Source: Baekduia alba (GTDB lineage: Bacteria > Actinomycetota > Thermoleophilia > Solirubrobacterales > Solirubrobacteraceae). Taken from it: a stretch of DNA of 64,000 nucleotides. A program made the translations under genes and the position numbers. Numbering within the stretch: the first letter of the stretch is position 1; the number at the start of each line of letters is the position of its first letter. The stretch covers positions 496,001 to 560,000 of the forward strand of contig NZ_CP114013.1 of the NCBI RefSeq assembly GCF_028416635.1, given 5' to 3'. This document shows, piece after piece, positions 36,172-43,355 of this stretch. The notes below the pieces were generated by a model. That model was not told where the DNA came from and ran no database searches. It saw only the letters and a list, made by a program, of their open reading frames with translations.

Positions 36172-37494
36172 GTGGTCGGCGTGTCTTCGACCATCGCGCC
36201 CAGCGTCTACGAGGAGCACCGAGCCTACGTGCTCGGTGTCCTCGCGCGGCGCTGCGGGTGGATGGAGGCCGCCGATCGCGAGGCGATCCTCCACGACGCG
36301 TATGCCGTGCTGCTGGAGAAGCAGCGCGACGGCGCGCTCGACCTCGACGGCATGAACGTCCACCAGGTTCGCGCCTACCTGACGCAGACCGCGCTGCACA
36401 AGGCGCTGGGCGAGGGCGACCGCGCGCACCGCAAGCGGTCGGTCGCGCTGGAGGAGGGCGGGCTCGACGCGCCCGACGGCGCGGCCGCCACCGCCGACCT
36501 CCTCGCGCGCGACTTCGAGAGCGCGCGGCTGCGCGAGATCGTCGCCGAGCTGCCCGAGCGCCAGCAGGTCGTCATCGCGCTCCGCTACTACTTCGATCGC
36601 ACGCCCGACGAGGTGCAGAGCTACCTCGGGGTCACCGAGCGCGTGTACCGCCGCGAGATGGAGCGCGCGATGCGCACGCTGGGCGAGCGCTTCGCGCAGG
36701 TGCGCGAAGGCTCGTTCTGCGAGAGCCGTCGCAGCCTCATCCTGGCCTACGTGTCCGGGATCGCCGGGCCCAACCGGATGCGCGACGCGCGCCGGCACCT
36801 GTCCAGCTGCACCGGCTGCGCGCACTGGGCGCTCGAGCTGCGCCACGCCGCGCACCAGGCCGGCGCGTTGGTGCCGATCCCGCTGGTCGTTGGCGGTGCG
36901 ATGGGCGACGACGGCGGCGACCGGCTCGTCGCGCTGACGCACGGCGCCCGCGGCTTGCGCGAGCGCGTGGCCGACCTCTTCACGGGCGGGCGCGAGCACG
37001 TGACGGGCCTCGCGGTCCGCGCCGACCCGGCGACGGGCTCGATCCTCGGGACCGTCCGGCCGGGCACCGTCGCGGCGGTCGTCGCCGGCTGCCTGGGCGT
37101 GGGCTCGACGGCGACCTACTGCGCGTTCGCGGGGCTGCCGGCCCCGCTGCGGGGAGCGCACCACGCGGCCCCGGCACCCAAGCGCGCGGCGGCCAAGGCG
37201 CCGGCCGTCAAGACGCGCCCGGTGGCGGTCACGACCACGCCGGCGGTCACGACCGCGGCCAGGACCACGACCGCCAAGAAGAAGACGACGGCCAAGGCGT
37301 CGTCGGCGTCGAGCAAGACCACGAAGCAGCGCCGGCGCGCCGCGGCGCGCAAGGTGGCGCGCCGGACCGCCCCGGAGTTCGGCGTCGAGGGCACCGGCAC
37401 GGCCACACCCGCGGCGGCCCGGGCGCCGACCCCGGCCGCCTCCGGATCCTCGTCGGCCGCCAACGGGGGCTGGAGCCAGGAGTTCGGTCCCTGA
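36172..37494 (+). CDS. Membrane-anchored sigma factor fused to a zinc anti-sigma domain (copy 1)
   Basis: 440 residues in four parts. Sigma-70 region 2 (about 12-90) and region 4 (about 118-172, LPERQQVVIALRYYF then a YLGVTERVYRREMERA helix-turn-helix). Next, a ZAS/zf-HC2 zinc motif C183-x25-H209-x3-C213-x2-C216, normally found in separate anti-sigma proteins. Then a membrane segment (about 297-319) and a Thr/Ala/Lys-rich outer tail ending EFGP. Release would presumably need proteolysis. Start may instead be GTG 36181. Paralogue at 62279. Located directly before the secretion locus. Confidence 0.85.
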   Translation: MVGVSSTIAPSVYEEHRAYVLGVLARRCGWMEAADREAILHDAYAVLLEKQRDGALDLDGMNVHQVRAYLTQTALHKALGEGDRAHRKRSVALEEGGLDAPDGAAATADLLARDFESARLREIVAELPERQQVVIALRYYFDRTPDEVQSYLGVTERVYRREMERAMRTLGERFAQVREGSFCESRRSLILAYVSGIAGPNRMRDARRHLSSCTGCAHWALELRHAAHQAGALVPIPLVVGGAMGDDGGDRLVALTHGARGLRERVADLFTGGREHVTGLAVRADPATGSILGTVRPGTVAAVVAGCLGVGSTATYCAFAGLPAPLRGAHHAAPAPKRAAAKAPAVKTRPVAVTTTPAVTTAARTTTAKKKTTAKASSASSKTTKQRRRAAARKVARRTAPEFGVEGTGTATPAAARAPTPAASGSSSAANGGWSQEFGP

Positions 37495-37564
37495 TCGCTG
37501 CGCCGTCTTGCGCCCTTCACGAATCCGGATTGGGCCCGGGTAGATCTCCACCCACAATGCAGCG

Positions 37565-39262
37565 ATGCTCCCCAGCCCTCCTCCCTCGGCATCGCGCATC
37601 GCTCCCCGTCTCGCGCTGATGCTCGTGCTGGCCGGCCTTGCGGCCTGGCTGGCCGGTCCGGCCGCGCGTGCGGCACACGCCGGGTCCTACGTCGTCTACT
37701 CCTGCCAGGACCCGACCGGCGCCCCCGCCTCGACGTCCTCGTGGTCGTTCCAGTTCACCGACCCGGTGACCGACACGCACGACGACAGCTGCCCGCGCGG
37801 CGGCGTGCACGTCGCGCTGAAGGCGGGCGTCACGCATCCGTCCACGGCCGACGCCCGGATGTACTTCTGGGCGCCGGACAACACCGTGATCACGAGCTAC
37901 ACGCTGTGGCGGAGCGCCAAGGTCGCGGCGGGAACGCCGTACTGGTTCAGCGCGATGGAGCGCTACGGCCTCGACTGGCGCTGGGCCGGGACGGGCTGCA
38001 AGGGGACGACCAACAACTGCTCGGCGGTCGGCAACCCGTCGACGCCGCTGGCCGACGCCAACAAGTTCTCGCGCACGCCGCCCACGCCGGTCACCGGCAT
38101 CGCGCTCTACGTGTCGTGCGGCAACGACAACGCGGGGACCACGGCCTGCCCGGCCACCAGCCCCGTCGCCGCCGAGACGTGGCTGCATCGCGCCGACATC
38201 ACGCTCGCCGACGACAGCAAGCCGTCGTTCACCACCACGCCGGTCGGCGGGCTGGTCGACGCGACCGCGCCGGTGTCGGGCACGGCGTCGGTGTCGCTGC
38301 TGGCCTCCGACAAGGGCGGCGGGTTGACCCAGGCGATGGTCGAGGTCGACGGCACCGTCGTGACCTCCCAGCCGCTCGGCGGTGCCGGCGCCTGCGCGAC
38401 GCCGTACACCGCGCGCACGCCGTGCCCGCTGAACGCGAGCGCGACGATCCCGCTCGACACCACCACGTTGGACGACGGGACGCACCAGGTCCGGGTCCTC
38501 CTCCAGGACGCCGGGGGCAACACGACCGCCTGGGGTCCCGTGACGCTGACGACGCACAACGCGCCGCCGGACGAGTCGTGCAACCCGGATCCGGCGGTCG
38601 GCGCGGACGTCGCGGGCGTCGGGCTGAACACGGGGCTGCTGCTCCTCGGCTCGCACTCGACCGGGATCGGGCCCGCGCGCGTCACCCTGCGCTACGCGAC
38701 GAAGAAGCTGGCGAGCGTCACCGGCCAGGTCAACGCGGTCGACGGCACGCCGCTGGATGGCGCGGGCGTCTGCGTGGTGTGGCGGCCCGAGGGGACCACC
38801 GCGCCGCTGAGCGAGCTCGCGCGGGTGACGACCGACCCCGCCGGCCGGTTCAGCGTCGCGGTGCCGCGCGGGTCGTCGCGGGAGATCTTCGCGATCTACC
38901 GCACGCCGGCGGGCGCGGTGACGGCGCGGACGGTCGTCCGCGTGATCCCGCGGCTCACGATCAAGCCGTCGCACCGGTCGCTGCGCAACGGGCAGCTCCT
39001 GGCCCTGCGCGGGACGCTGTCGGGTGGCCCGATCCCGAGCCGCGGGGTGCTGGTGACCGCCGAGGCGTGGCGCGGCACGCGCTGGCAGCCGTTCGAGCAG
39101 ACGCACGCCCGCGGCTCGTCCGGGAGCTATCGGGTGAGCTACCGCTTCGTCGGCACCCACGGCGTGCAGCGCTACACCCTGCGGGTCCGTGTCGCCGCGC
39201 AGGCCGCGTACCCGTATCTGGCGGGCGTGTCCAAGCGCATCCACGTGCGCGTGCACGGCTGA
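37565..39262 (+). CDS. Large secreted Ig-like surface protein
   Basis: 565 residues with a signal peptide (hydrophobic stretch about 17-38). The first 180 residues are a Cys-containing lectin-like or jelly-roll-like region (YVVYSCQDPTG, YGLDWRWAGTGCKG), followed by Ig-like beta domains (VTGQVNAVDGTPLDGAGVCV resembles a carboxypeptidase-regulatory-like repeat) to the end. No anchor motif. Typical of the exported beta-rich proteins of soil actinobacteria. Placed between sigma factor and secretion operon; a terminator hairpin follows. Confidence 0.8.
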   Translation: MLPSPPPSASRIAPRLALMLVLAGLAAWLAGPAARAAHAGSYVVYSCQDPTGAPASTSSWSFQFTDPVTDTHDDSCPRGGVHVALKAGVTHPSTADARMYFWAPDNTVITSYTLWRSAKVAAGTPYWFSAMERYGLDWRWAGTGCKGTTNNCSAVGNPSTPLADANKFSRTPPTPVTGIALYVSCGNDNAGTTACPATSPVAAETWLHRADITLADDSKPSFTTTPVGGLVDATAPVSGTASVSLLASDKGGGLTQAMVEVDGTVVTSQPLGGAGACATPYTARTPCPLNASATIPLDTTTLDDGTHQVRVLLQDAGGNTTAWGPVTLTTHNAPPDESCNPDPAVGADVAGVGLNTGLLLLGSHSTGIGPARVTLRYATKKLASVTGQVNAVDGTPLDGAGVCVVWRPEGTTAPLSELARVTTDPAGRFSVAVPRGSSREIFAIYRTPAGAVTARTVVRVIPRLTIKPSHRSLRNGQLLALRGTLSGGPIPSRGVLVTAEAWRGTRWQPFEQTHARGSSGSYRVSYRFVGTHGVQRYTLRVRVAAQAAYPYLAGVSKRIHVRVHG

Positions 39263-39287
39263 GCCCGGCCGCATAGCGGCATGGCGC

Positions 39288-39316
39288 GGCGCGTCCCGAC
39301 CAGGTCGGGGCGCGCC
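39288..39316 (+). terminator. Hairpin terminator before the secretion operon
   Basis: A 13-base stem with one G-U pair (39288-39300 with 39304-39316) and a three-base loop, 25 bases after the surface-protein stop. It separates that gene from the secretion operon. Confidence 0.7.
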
Positions 39317-39359
39317 GTTCGTCGTTTCGGGAGGGATGGAGAACGGCGCGCGAGATTGA

Positions 39360-39389
39360 GGGGGGCGGAGTCGGCGGCTTGCGCAATGG
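39360..39389 (+). promoter_or_regulatory. Shared promoter-like element, copy 3 (start of the secretion operon)
   Basis: GGGGGGCGGA (39360-39369), 15 bases, AATGG (39385-39389), 31 bases before the first gene of the type IV secretion-like operon. With copies 1 and 2 this is the best-conserved trio. Confidence 0.6.
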
Positions 39390-39419
39390 AAGAGGTGAAG
39401 CCCAACCGAGACCACCTCC

Positions 39420-40178
39420 GTGCCCGAGCCCGACACCTTCAACGCCGATCCCGCCGACAACCTGTTCGAGGCGCATGCCGAGCGTGCGCCCGAGCCGGCG
39501 TTCGACCCGGCGGCCGCGCCGGCGTCCGAACCGGTGGCCCGCGCGTACACGTGGGACGACGACCCGGGATCGGGGCGCTCCCGGCGCGAGGAGCTGCGCG
39601 AGACCGCCGACGACCTCCTCGCGCGGGCGCGCGACGGCATCGGCGCGCTCGTCGCGGCCCGGCCGCGCCTGGGGCGCGAGCCGCAGGCGGACAAGGGTCC
39701 GCGGACGGCCGGTCGCGCGCGGTTGATCGCGCCGGCCGCCGTCGGGATCGTCCTGTTGTTGGTGGCGATCGTCGTCGCGAGGCCCGGCGGCGGGTCGCAC
39801 CAGCAGCAGCAGCCCGCGCGCGCCGAGCGGACGGTCACCGCCGCCGCGCCGGCGCGACCCGCGACGGCGCGACCCGCGCCGGCGCGGCGCCCTGACGCCC
39901 ACCGCACGCCGATCACGCGCTACGCGGCGCGACCCGCCGAGGTCGCCGCGAGCGCGCCCCACCGGCATGCGGCGCGCCCGGCTCGCCGCCGCCACCGTCG
40001 TCACCGCCATGCGCGGCGCGCACCGCACCGGCGCGCGGCGCCGGCGCCGGCGAGCGCGCCGCCCGCGGCGGTCGCCCCGGCCCGGGCCCCCGCTCCCGCT
40101 CCCACTTCCACTCCCGCCCCCGCGCCCGCGCGAAAGCCCGCGCCCGCGCCCGACCAAGAGTTCACCTTCGAACGATGA
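39420..40178 (+). CDS. Single-pass membrane protein with Pro/Ala/Arg-rich outer domain
   Basis: 252 residues: an acidic, disordered cytoplasmic part (about 1-100), one membrane segment (about 104-120, IAPAAVGIVLLLVAIVV), then a long low-complexity Ala/Pro/Arg/His tail ending in QEFTFER. First gene of the secretion operon. It could span the thick wall or membrane as a VirB10-like structural element, but there is no homology to show it. The C-terminal EFTFE resembles the EFGVE and EFGIE segments of the two sigma fusions. Confidence 0.7.
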   Translation: MPEPDTFNADPADNLFEAHAERAPEPAFDPAAAPASEPVARAYTWDDDPGSGRSRREELRETADDLLARARDGIGALVAARPRLGREPQADKGPRTAGRARLIAPAAVGIVLLLVAIVVARPGGGSHQQQQPARAERTVTAAAPARPATARPAPARRPDAHRTPITRYAARPAEVAASAPHRHAARPARRRHRRHRHARRAPHRRAAPAPASAPPAAVAPARAPAPAPTSTPAPAPARKPAPAPDQEFTFER

Positions 40179-40216
40179 CTCATCAGCAGATTCCATCACT
40201 CTCAAGGAGGAAGGTA

Positions 40217-40606
40217 ATGAAGCAAGCAGCGAACACCGTGGGAAGCCGCGCGCACGCGGCCTACACCGGCGTCGTCGTGGCCAGCCTGCTCGGCCTGGGG
40301 GCCGCGCTCATCGCGCTCGGCCCGTGGGCCCACGTCCTAGCCAAGGCGGCCGGGGTGGGCGGCGACGATCACAAGATCGCCACCGACAACACGGACGGCT
40401 TCGGCGACCTCATCAAGCTCGCGAACAACCTGACGAACGCGGCGATGATCCCGACGATCGCGATCGCACCGCTGGCGGCCGTCGCCGGCGCGTTCGCGCT
40501 GATGGTCGGCGGCGGTGGACGCCAGGGCGGCGGCGGCGTCAAGCTCATCGGCGGCGCCATCGGGGCCGTCGTGGTCGTCGCCGGCGCCAAGGGCCTGGCC
40601 TACTAG
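40217..40606 (+). CDS. Pilin-like two-helix membrane protein (TrbC/VirB2-like)
   Basis: 129 residues. An N-terminal hydrophobic segment, a polar loop (GVGGDDHKIATDNTDGFGD) and two further hydrophobic stretches separated by a Gly-rich turn give the size and shape of VirB2/TrbC pilins or related T4SS small membrane proteins. ATG 40217 is preferred because a perfect AAGGAGGAA lies upstream; an ATG at 40175 overlapping the previous stop would add 14 residues. Directly before the TrbL/VirB6-like gene, as in other systems. Confidence 0.7.
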   Translation: MKQAANTVGSRAHAAYTGVVVASLLGLGAALIALGPWAHVLAKAAGVGGDDHKIATDNTDGFGDLIKLANNLTNAAMIPTIAIAPLAAVAGAFALMVGGGGRQGGGGVKLIGGAIGAVVVVAGAKGLAY

Positions 40607-40616
40607 GGCGCCCGCG

Positions 40617-42956
40617 ATGCCGGTGCTCCGCAACACCACCGCGGGCGGCGCGGCCGGACCCTGGCGGGTCGTGGCGCGATCCGCGCTGCCCGCGGTGCGG
40701 CGCCGGCTCGCCATACCGCGCACCTGGGGGCGGCGGCGCACGTTCCTGGTCGCGTTCGCCGTGATCGTCGTCGTCGCGCTGGTCTGGCCCGAGAGCGCCT
40801 CGGCGTTCCCGTCGGTCGACAGCATCATCAACAAGGCCATCGACAAGATCTCCAAGAAGTTCTTCGGCGTCAACCTCGATGGCCTCAACGGCACGTTCTT
40901 CACGTGGCTGGTCAACGCCCCCAACTTCGCGGGGAAGGACAACGGCCACATCGACGGCAAGCTCGAGGCGCTCGGGCAAGTCACGCAGGGCATCAGCTTC
41001 GCGCTGATCGGGGCGGTGATGACGTTCTCCGCCCTCCAGTACTGGCTCTCGGGCATCGCCGACTTCAGCAGCGACGGCAGCGAGATGCTGCAGGGCCTCA
41101 CGCGCGGGGTGGGCGTGGCGCTGCTGATCACCGCGTGGCCGTGGATCTTCGAGAACTCCGTCGCGGTGTCCAACCAGGTCACGGCCGTGCTCGTCAACGG
41201 CAAGGACCTCGACACGCTGGCCGGCGCGCTCGTCGTTGCGCTGGGGGTGGCCAGCTTGAGCAGCATCGGGCTCGTGTTCGTGATCATCGTGGGACTGGCG
41301 ACCGCCGGCGTGCTGATGGCGCTGATCGCGATGAAGGTCGCGGTGACCGCGACGCTGGCGGTGCTGTACGCCGGCATGCCGCTCGCGTTCGTCCTGATGC
41401 CGCTCAACGCGACGGCCTGGATCGCGCGGCTCGCGACGCGCAGCTTCGTGGCCGTGCTGATGATCCCGATCATCTGGTCGCTGTGCCTGGCGACGTTCAT
41501 CGCGGTCGGCGTCGACTCGCTGACGTTCGGCGGCGGTGGCTCGATCGCCGACAAGCTCGTCAAGCCGCTCACCGCGCTGGCGTTGTTCTACATGATGTTC
41601 GCGCTCCCGCGCACGCTGATGAGGCTCGCGGCCCTGGGGTCGATCGTGCCTGGCATCGGCGGCGGCGGTGGCGGGCGGCGCGGTGGCGGCCCGGTCACGC
41701 AGCTGGGCCAGCAGGTCGCCGCCGAGGCCATCAGGCAGCATCTTCCGGAGGGCCTGATCCCGGACGACTCGCCGGGCGGCGGAGGGCAGCGCCGCAGCGG
41801 CGGAGACGGAGGCGGAGACGGTGGCGGAGACGGTGGCGGAAGTCAGCCTCGCAGTGGCGGCGCCTCGGGCGGCGGTGGATTCGAGGACGGAGCCTTCCCC
41901 GAATCCGGCTGGACCAGCGATGCCGGGACCGTCCACGACGGGGCCTACGGGCTGCCCACGCAGCCCGGCGCGGACATCGGCCCCGGCATGCAGGACATCG
42001 GGCAGCGCGCCGAGGAGCTCGGCAACATGGCCGCGGGAGGCCAGATGGCGGCTGGGCGCCAGGCCCTCAACGATCTGAACGCCGCCGGATATGGCGGCAG
42101 AGTCGGGCAGTACACCAACACGCACGGGCCCAACTCGACCGAGGGCCGCATGGCGGACGCCAGCATGGCCGCCGGGCTGTCGCCGGAGACCCAGGCGGCG
42201 TTCACGACCTGGGGCGCGCTCAGCCCGGGCACGCGGGACCAGCTGCTCAACGAGGCGTCGGCCGCCGAGACCGGCGGCGCCGGTGCGGGCGGCGGACCAG
42301 GCGCCGAGACGTCGGAGGCCGGCGGCACCGCCGCCCCCGGTTCCGGGAGCCCTCCCGGCCCCGTGGATCCGGGTATGGGCGGGAGCTCCGACCCCGGCGG
42401 CGCGCCCAGCGGCGGCGGCCCTGTGCCCGGGGATGGTGGCGCTGCGCCCAGCGGCGGTGGCGCTGCGCCCAGCGAGGGTGGCGCTGTGCCCGGGGATGGT
42501 GGCGCTGCGCCCAGCGAGGGTGGCGCTGTGCCCAGCGGCGGTGGCGATGGCCCGCCGTCGGGCTCCTGGTCCGAGGGCTCCTCGAGCTCAAGCGTCGGGG
42601 GCTCGGGTCCCGCGGGCGGCTCCTGGTCGGCACCGGGCGGCGACGGCTCCTCCGGCATGTCGGCGACCCCGCCGCGCGACGGCTTCGATGGCGGCTCCTC
42701 CGGCACGGCCTGGGTGGCACCGGACGGCGGCGACGGCTCCGACACGCCGGCGACCCCGCCGCCCCAAACCATCAGAGCGGGCGAGTTCCCGGGCGCCGAG
42801 TACTGGGCGAAGGGCGACGCGGCCACCCCGGACGGGTCGTCGGCCACCGCCGTCGCGGACGACCTGCCCCGATCCGGGCCGCCGGCCGGCGGAGGGTCCT
42901 CGGACGACTCCGCGCCCTACATCCCGCCCCCGGATGACGCAGGCCTGGACGGCTAG
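40617..42956 (+). CDS. TrbL/VirB6-like T4SS membrane channel protein
   Basis: 779 residues. After a basic N-terminus and a cleavable-looking hydrophobic helix (about 40-65), a VirB6/TrbL-type core with five or six membrane segments runs to about residue 350. The second half is a Gly/Pro/Ser-rich tail with 7-residue repeats of the form GGAAPSE, probably on the outside. It is expected to form the inner-membrane channel with VirB4 and PrgI. It starts 8 bases after the pilin-like stop. Confidence 0.82.
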   Translation: MPVLRNTTAGGAAGPWRVVARSALPAVRRRLAIPRTWGRRRTFLVAFAVIVVVALVWPESASAFPSVDSIINKAIDKISKKFFGVNLDGLNGTFFTWLVNAPNFAGKDNGHIDGKLEALGQVTQGISFALIGAVMTFSALQYWLSGIADFSSDGSEMLQGLTRGVGVALLITAWPWIFENSVAVSNQVTAVLVNGKDLDTLAGALVVALGVASLSSIGLVFVIIVGLATAGVLMALIAMKVAVTATLAVLYAGMPLAFVLMPLNATAWIARLATRSFVAVLMIPIIWSLCLATFIAVGVDSLTFGGGGSIADKLVKPLTALALFYMMFALPRTLMRLAALGSIVPGIGGGGGGRRGGGPVTQLGQQVAAEAIRQHLPEGLIPDDSPGGGGQRRSGGDGGGDGGGDGGGSQPRSGGASGGGGFEDGAFPESGWTSDAGTVHDGAYGLPTQPGADIGPGMQDIGQRAEELGNMAAGGQMAAGRQALNDLNAAGYGGRVGQYTNTHGPNSTEGRMADASMAAGLSPETQAAFTTWGALSPGTRDQLLNEASAAETGGAGAGGGPGAETSEAGGTAAPGSGSPPGPVDPGMGGSSDPGGAPSGGGPVPGDGGAAPSGGGAAPSEGGAVPGDGGAAPSEGGAVPSGGGDGPPSGSWSEGSSSSSVGGSGPAGGSWSAPGGDGSSGMSATPPRDGFDGGSSGTAWVAPDGGDGSDTPATPPPQTIRAGEFPGAEYWAKGDAATPDGSSATAVADDLPRSGPPAGGGSSDDSAPYIPPPDDAGLDG
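42412..42552 (+). repeat. 21-base tandem repeats inside the TrbL/VirB6 gene
   Basis: Six to seven units encoding GG(A/D)(A/V)P(S/G)(G/E/D). Units differ by few bases, so copy number may vary between strains and change tail length. Confidence 0.75.
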
Positions 42957-42959
42957 GCC

Positions 42960-43355
42960 ATGAACATCGCCTACAAGCACCTCGACTCGAAGCTGCGCAT
43001 CGGCGAGCTCACGATCGGCCAGTGGGTCTCCGTGGCGCTCGGCGTCGGCGTCGCCGGCGCCTGGGTGCTCTACATCCACCCGCCGCTCGGCGCGACGCTC
43101 ACCGTGGTCACGGCCGTGTACCTCGGCGCGCTGCCCGCGGGCGCCGCCCTGCTGGCCGGCTCCTCGGAGTTCAACCTCTTCGTGATCCTGCGCTCCGCGC
43201 TGCGGTGGCGCCGTCACCGCTGGCGCTTCGTCCCCGGGCCCGGCGACCACGTGCGCGGATACGTGCTGCATCAGGACCCCGCCAACGCCCCGCGCGAGGC
43301 GCGCCGGCAGGCAGTGGTCGACCTCGACACCACCGCCCTCTGGGAGGACCAATGA
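42960..43355 (+). CDS. PrgI/VirB3-like T4SS protein
   Basis: 131 residues, with two close membrane segments (about 20-65) after a short polar start, then a basic cytoplasmic tail. This matches PrgI-family proteins that precede VirB4 in Gram-positive conjugation systems and correspond to VirB3. Its stop overlaps the VirB4 start (ATGA). Confidence 0.82.
   Translation: MNIAYKHLDSKLRIGELTIGQWVSVALGVGVAGAWVLYIHPPLGATLTVVTAVYLGALPAGAALLAGSSEFNLFVILRSALRWRRHRWRFVPGPGDHVRGYVLHQDPANAPREARRQAVVDLDTTALWEDQ

Noticed and set aside
37550-37575. ATG at 37557 as the start of the large surface protein
   Set aside because: It is in a different frame from the signal peptide and Ig-like domains; the in-frame ATG is at 37565.
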